From Sulfurovum sp. (lineage in GTDB: Bacteria; Campylobacterota; Campylobacteria; Campylobacterales; Sulfurovaceae): a stretch of 7,688 nt of DNA. The notes under the pieces were generated by a model, which was given only the letters and a program-made list of their open reading frames with translations, did no database searches and was not told where the DNA came from. Both the position numbers and the translations under genes were made by a program. The stretch lies in contig QNZV01000044.1 in NCBI GenBank assembly GCA_003978395.1, forward strand, positions 1-7,688. The letters are read 5' to 3'. Positions 5,045-7,688 of this stretch are shown here, piece by piece. Positions within the stretch are counted from its first letter, which is position 1; each line of letters begins with the position of its first letter.

Positions 5045-6043
5045 CTAGGCTCCTTTACTTACATGAATAGCCATATCTACTAGACGTACTGAATAACCCC
5101 ACTCATTGTCGTACCAAGAGAGAACTTTGACCATATTTCCACCAATAACTTGAATGGTATCCATTGCGACAACGGTACTCTGCTCTTCGCCTACAAAGTC
5201 TTGTGATACTCTAAACTCATTATCAACACCCAAAATACCTTTGTGAGAACCTTCACTCGCTTTTGTAAATGCTTCTTTTACCTCTTCTACAGTTACCTCT
5301 TTTCCTAAGTTGATAGTTAAGTCAACCATTGATACATCAGGGGTAGGAACACGAATCGCTTGACCATTTAGTTTTCCTTTGAGTTGTGGAAGAACTTTTG
5401 CAATTGCTTTTGCTGCTCCTGTAGTTGTTGGTACTAAGTTGGTTGCACCACTTCTACCTTTTCTTGGGTCTTTTTTATGTTTTCCATCAAGAATTGGTTG
5501 AGAACCTGTATAGCTGTGAATAGTAGTCATTAATCCTGATTCAATTCCAAAAGCATCGTCTAAAACTTTTGCTACAGGTGCTAGCCCATTAGTTGTACAC
5601 GATGCATTTGAAACAACAGCTTGACCTGCATATGTATCTTCGTTTGCACCAATTACAAAAGTTGCTGTGTCATCTTTGGCAGGAGCAGAAAGAACAACTT
5701 TCTTTATACCACTATCAATATATGCTTGAACTGACTCTTGGGTAAGAAATGCTCCTGTACACTCCAAAACAACCTCTGCACCACATCCCACAAAATCAAT
5801 TTTAGCAGGGTCACGCTCTGCAAAGAGTTTTGCTTTTTCATCTCCAATATAGACAAAACCATCTTTTACAGATACATCTTTTCGCGTACCATGAACAGAA
5901 TCATATTTTAAGCCATACTCAATAATGTTTTCAGCCCCACTAGCATTCACTGCTACCAATTCCAAATCATCTCTATCTGCTACAATTCTTGCAACACATC
6001 TTCCAATTCTTCCTAATCCATTAATTGCAACTTTTAGTGCCAT
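5045..6043 (-). CDS. gapA: Glyceraldehyde-3-phosphate dehydrogenase (type I)
   Basis: GapA oxidises glyceraldehyde 3-phosphate to 1,3-bisphosphoglycerate, reversibly. The 332-residue protein has the Rossmann motif NGLGRIGR (8-15), catalytic Cys149 in ASCTTN, His176 in TIHSYTG, phosphate-site residues TTTG (206-209) and Arg231, and YDNEWGYS (311-318). The residues that usually fix NAD specificity are changed: the Asp after Asn at the end of strand 2 is Ala34 (VNASG rather than VND), and the usual Leu-Pro after Asp186 is Gly187-Lys188. This suggests dual NAD/NADP or NADP-preferring use, which would suit gluconeogenic flow in an autotroph; this part is inference. The ATG at 6043 has an AAAGGGG ribosome binding site 6 nt upstream. 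It is the first gene of gapA-pgk-tpiA and is divergent from nadD. Confidence 0.97.
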   Translation of the reverse strand: MALKVAINGLGRIGRCVARIVADRDDLELVAVNASGAENIIEYGLKYDSVHGTRKDVSVKDGFVYIGDEKAKLFAERDPAKIDFVGCGAEVVLECTGAFLTQESVQAYIDSGIKKVVLSAPAKDDTATFVIGANEDTYAGQAVVSNASCTTNGLAPVAKVLDDAFGIESGLMTTIHSYTGSQPILDGKHKKDPRKGRSGATNLVPTTTGAAKAIAKVLPQLKGKLNGQAIRVPTPDVSMVDLTINLGKEVTVEEVKEAFTKASEGSHKGILGVDNEFRVSQDFVGEEQSTVVAMDTIQVIGGNMVKVLSWYDNEWGYSVRLVDMAIHVSKGA

Positions 6044-6063
6044 TTCAATCCCCTTTATTTAAT

Positions 6064-6105
6064 TAGTTTGTTCAGCTATTTATGCTAGAATTGCTTATAT
6101 GTTAC
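6064..6105. promoter_or_regulatory. Overlapping divergent promoters for gapA and nadD
   Basis: On the plus strand TGC-TAGAAT is an extended -10 (hexamer 6086-6091), giving a start near 6098 for nadD. On the minus strand TATAAG (6099-6094) or CATAAA (6084-6079) could be the gapA -10, with starts near 6087 or 6072. The elements overlap, so polymerase could hardly occupy both at once. The -35 elements are weak, as is common in Campylobacterota. Confidence 0.5.
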
Positions 6106-6123
6106 ATAAATAGAGGTTATTAT

Positions 6124-6639
6124 TTGTTTAAAGATAGATTAGATAGGGTTGCACTCTTTGGTGGTAGTTTCGACCCTCCACACTTTGGGCATAAAGCAGT
6201 AGTTGAAGAGGCATTAAAAAAATTAGATATTGATAAAATAATTATCGTCCCTACTTTTTTAAATCCCTTTAAGAGTATATCCTATTTGAGTGCAAAAGAG
6301 CGTTTAGGTTTATCCAAACAGATGTTTAAAACGTTTCAAAATGTTTTGGTAGATGCTTATGAAGTAGAAGAAGGAAAACCCACTCCTACAGCTCAAACAT
6401 TAAAATATTTTCAAAAAAAGTATGATGTTAAGTATCTTATTATCGGAGCAGATAATCTAAACTCTATTGATACATGGTATAATTTTGAATGGCTAAACAA
6501 AAATATTACATGGGCTGTTGCTACAAGAGTAGGGTACACAATAACAAGTAATAAATTAAGAGCATTTAAACTTTTAGAAGTCGATGCAGATATAAGCTCG
6601 ACAGAGATAAGAAATAAACAGTTGAAGGAAAATTCATAG
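6124..6639 (+). CDS. nadD: Nicotinate-nucleotide adenylyltransferase (TTG start)
   Basis: NadD joins nicotinate mononucleotide and ATP to make deamido-NAD, a late step of NAD synthesis. From the TTG start the 171-residue protein has the nucleotidyltransferase signature GGSFDPPHFGH (13-23, with His20 and His23), IGADNL near 107-112, Trp118 and the C-terminal ISSTEIR (157-163). An in-frame ATG at 6082 would add 14 residues, but it lies inside the predicted extended -10, lacks a ribosome binding site and puts non-family sequence before the first beta strand. TTG at 6124 has AGAGG (6112-6116) 7 nt upstream and about 26 nt of leader. rsfS begins 1 nt after the stop. It is divergent from gapA, an enzyme that uses the cofactor made here. 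Confidence 0.93.
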   Translation: MFKDRLDRVALFGGSFDPPHFGHKAVVEEALKKLDIDKIIIVPTFLNPFKSISYLSAKERLGLSKQMFKTFQNVLVDAYEVEEGKPTPTAQTLKYFQKKYDVKYLIIGADNLNSIDTWYNFEWLNKNITWAVATRVGYTITSNKLRAFKLLEVDADISSTEIRNKQLKENS

Positions 6640-6640
6640 A

Positions 6641-6991
6641 ATGAATATAGATGAAAGAGTAGAAAAAATAGTTACTTATTTAGACAGTAAAAAAGCAGAT
6701 GAGATTGAATCTTTTGATTTAGAGAACGTTGATTATTTAGCAAAAAGAGTAATAATAGTAAGTGCATTGAGTGGTAAACACGCTTCTGCATTAGTAGATA
6801 ATTTGAAAGAGGAGTTAAAACCTTTAGGTGAAGAGTTTTTACATGTAGATGAGAGCGATGATTGGGTTGTCATAGATTTAGGTGATATTTTAATCCATCT
6901 TATGACAAAAGATGCTCGACAAGCATACTCTTTGGAAGATTTTCTAACAGAACTTTCTGATGGAAAATTTAAGGCTCAACAGATAACTTAA
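6641..6991 (+). CDS. rsfS: Ribosomal silencing factor RsfS (Iojap/YbeB family)
   Basis: RsfS binds ribosomal protein L14 on the large subunit and blocks subunit joining when nutrients are scarce. The 116-residue length is typical. The family core is clear: a helix near the N-terminus, RVIIVSALSGKHASALVDNL (36-55), WVVIDLGDILIHLM (75-88) and Arg93..Tyr96-Ser-Leu-Glu. Pairing with nadD is a common bacterial arrangement and is the order I recall in C. jejuni. The ATG is 1 nt after the nadD stop, with GAAGGA (6624-6629) inside the end of nadD as ribosome binding site, spaced slightly long. Co-transcription with nadD is nearly certain. Confidence 0.95.
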   Translation: MNIDERVEKIVTYLDSKKADEIESFDLENVDYLAKRVIIVSALSGKHASALVDNLKEELKPLGEEFLHVDESDDWVVIDLGDILIHLMTKDARQAYSLEDFLTELSDGKFKAQQIT

Positions 6992-6998
6992 TAGAGTA

Positions 6999-7020
6999 GG
7001 GTAAACTTTTTTGTTTACCC
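6999..7020. terminator. Perfect hairpin between convergent rsfS and the secreted-protein gene
   Basis: GGGTAAAC (6999-7006) and GTTTACCC (7013-7020) form a perfect 8-bp stem closing a loop of six T on the plus strand (six A on the minus). It starts 7 nt after the rsfS stop and faces the convergent gene's 3' end, so it probably ends both transcripts. Neither side has an adjacent T-run, so it is not a textbook intrinsic terminator. Confidence 0.6.
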
Positions 7021-7040
7021 ACAATCTCCACTATAGAAAT

Positions 7041-7322
7041 CTATTTTATCTCTTTAGATACTTCTACTTTACTTGTATTATCATCTTTAATATCTGTTGT
7101 TGCATCTTTGGCACTATCTTTAATATCTGTTGCCGCATCTTTTGCATCCTCAACAGCATCTTTAGCTGAATTTTTCATCTCTTTCATCGCATCAGTACCC
7201 TCTGTTATTATATCTTTTGGTACATCCATCATATCTTTTATCATTCCTCCAAAGCCCATATCTGCAGAAGCAGTTGAAATCATAGAAGCTGTGAGTAGTG
7301 TAAGTAGTGTTAATTTAGTCAT
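7041..7322 (-). CDS. Small secreted protein with LEA-like 11-residue repeats
   Basis: A 93-residue protein of unknown function. Residues 1-20 are a good signal peptide (MTKLTLLTLLTASMISTASA) with a likely cut after ASA before Asp21; there is no lipobox cysteine, so it should be periplasmic or secreted. The mature part starts with a Gly/Met-rich stretch (21-32), then becomes Ala/Lys/Asp-rich with tandem 11-residue units AKDAATDIKDS (60-70) and AKDATTDIKDD (71-81), and a partial unit AKDAVED before them. Such 11-mers resemble group 3 LEA proteins and apolipoprotein-like amphipathic helices. AAAAGGA lies 7 nt before the ATG; TATACT (7356-7351) is a possible -10. It converges on rsfS. A stress-protective or surface-binding role is only a guess. 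Confidence 0.75.
   Translation of the reverse strand: MTKLTLLTLLTASMISTASADMGFGGMIKDMMDVPKDIITEGTDAMKEMKNSAKDAVEDAKDAATDIKDSAKDATTDIKDDNTSKVEVSKEIK
7083..7148 (-). repeat. Two tandem 33-bp repeats within the secreted-protein gene
   Basis: Copies at 7083-7115 and 7116-7148 match at 28 of 33 bases and encode the two adjacent 11-residue units of the mature protein. The period is a whole number of codons, so gain or loss of units would keep the frame. Confidence 0.8.
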
Positions 7323-7588
7323 TAAATATCCTTTTTATATTATTTTGAATAGTATATAACTATTAAATAAAATTAAGATTTAATATAGTAAAAAATAATT
7401 ATTATATATAGTATTATTAATATAAAAAAATTATATGATACTTTTTTACCCATATTGTAAGGATAATATAATATTTTATTTTATATGCTACAAAGTACTT
7501 TGAAAAAGAAAATATATGAAAAGTAAAAATATTTTTGCCTATCGAGGCTCTAAAAAAATTTATAGAAGAGAATTAAAGGAGATTCAAA
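7323..7588. promoter_or_regulatory. Very AT-rich divergent intergenic region
   Basis: This 266-bp spacer holds the promoters of two divergent genes for exported proteins and no convincing gene. AATAGT-ATATA-ACTATT (7348-7364) is an inverted repeat overlapping a minus-strand -10 (TATACT, 7356-7351). TATAAT at 7467-7472 is a plus-strand -10 with a start near 7479. CAAAGTACTTTG (7491-7502) is a perfect 12-bp palindrome just downstream of that start, where a repressor could sit. A short GCCT-ATCG-AGGC stem lies near 7537-7548. Confidence 0.4.
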
Positions 7589-7688
7589 ATGAGAAAAATA
7601 TTATTAACAACACTGTTCACAGCAACAAGCCTAATGGCTATAACAAATATGGAGATAGCTGAAAAATCAGACAAAGTCACAGATGGGT
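7589..7688 (+). CDS. N-terminal fragment of an exported protein, possibly outer-membrane lipoprotein-sorting type
   Basis: The ATG at 7589 follows a strong AAAGGAG (7575-7581) by 7 nt and opens a frame that runs off the window after 33 codons. Residues 1-17 (MRKILLTTLFTATSLMA) are a signal peptide with a likely cut after Leu-Met-Ala. The next residues, ITNMEIAEKSDKVTDG, resemble the start of LolA-like 'outer membrane lipoprotein-sorting' proteins, in which a first helix is followed by a GF/DG turn. That family guess rests on few residues. Coding potential and export are well supported. The leader is long (about 110 nt from the best -10) and contains a palindrome. Confidence 0.6.
   Translation, partial: MRKILLTTLFTATSLMAITNMEIAEKSDKVTDG

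Noticed and set aside
6082..6123. Upstream ATG as the start of nadD
   Set aside because: It lies within the predicted -10, has no ribosome binding site, and adds 14 residues not typical of the family; TTG 6124 is better supported.
7083..7148. CRISPR-like repeat
   Set aside because: The two 33-bp units are directly adjacent with no spacers and encode protein repeats.
7108..7359. 83-residue plus-strand frame opposite the secreted-protein gene
   Set aside because: The minus frame has a signal peptide, a ribosome binding site and regular repeats; this one is its shadow.
7516..7662. A 48-codon frame starting MKSKNIFAYRG
   Set aside because: No Shine-Dalgarno sequence, and it runs out of frame through the well-supported start of the exported protein at 7589.

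Overview
The window looks like chromosome from a Campylobacterota (former Epsilonproteobacteria) organism, probably a free-living microaerobe or anaerobe related to Sulfurovum or Sulfurimonas. The evidence is low GC with A/T-rich codons and a gapA-pgk-tpiA cluster diverging from nadD-rsfS; as I recall it, Campylobacter jejuni has the same order. The species call is inference. I see no mobile element, CRISPR array, tRNA or rRNA.

Region 1 (1-2177). After the tail of an unidentified gene (1-120) comes a perfect FNR-type box, TTGATATATATCAA (135-148). It is centred exactly 41.5 bp upstream of the start predicted from a consensus TATAAT (171-176). It faces a tight three-gene operon: a hemerythrin-like di-iron protein, a small DUF2249-type protein, and a 12-TM protein that reads as a three-fold pseudo-repeat like heme-copper oxidase subunit I but lacks most catalytic histidines. 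Together these suggest an oxygen- or nitric-oxide-responsive module. This is the best candidate here for a poorly described system.

Region 2 (2178-3067). A monocistronic gene encodes a single-pass, Lys/Glu-rich coiled-coil protein. It has its own promoter and a duplicated 14-residue segment whose two DNA copies differ only at synonymous sites. It converges on tpiA across a short hairpin.

Region 3 (3068-6043, minus strand). gapA-pgk-tpiA is the triose-phosphate section of glycolysis/gluconeogenesis. gapA and pgk are coupled (1-nt gap, TTG start). An 89-nt gap with two hairpins separates pgk from tpiA. GapA lacks the usual NAD-specificity residues, so NADP use is plausible.

Region 4 (6044-6991). 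nadD (NAD biosynthesis) and rsfS (ribosome silencing factor) diverge from gapA across overlapping promoters. The best nadD start is TTG at 6124, not the upstream ATG at 6082.

Region 5 (6992-7688). A hairpin lies between rsfS and a convergent gene for a small secreted protein with LEA-like 11-residue repeats. A very AT-rich divergent spacer follows, and then the first 33 codons of an exported protein that runs off the window.
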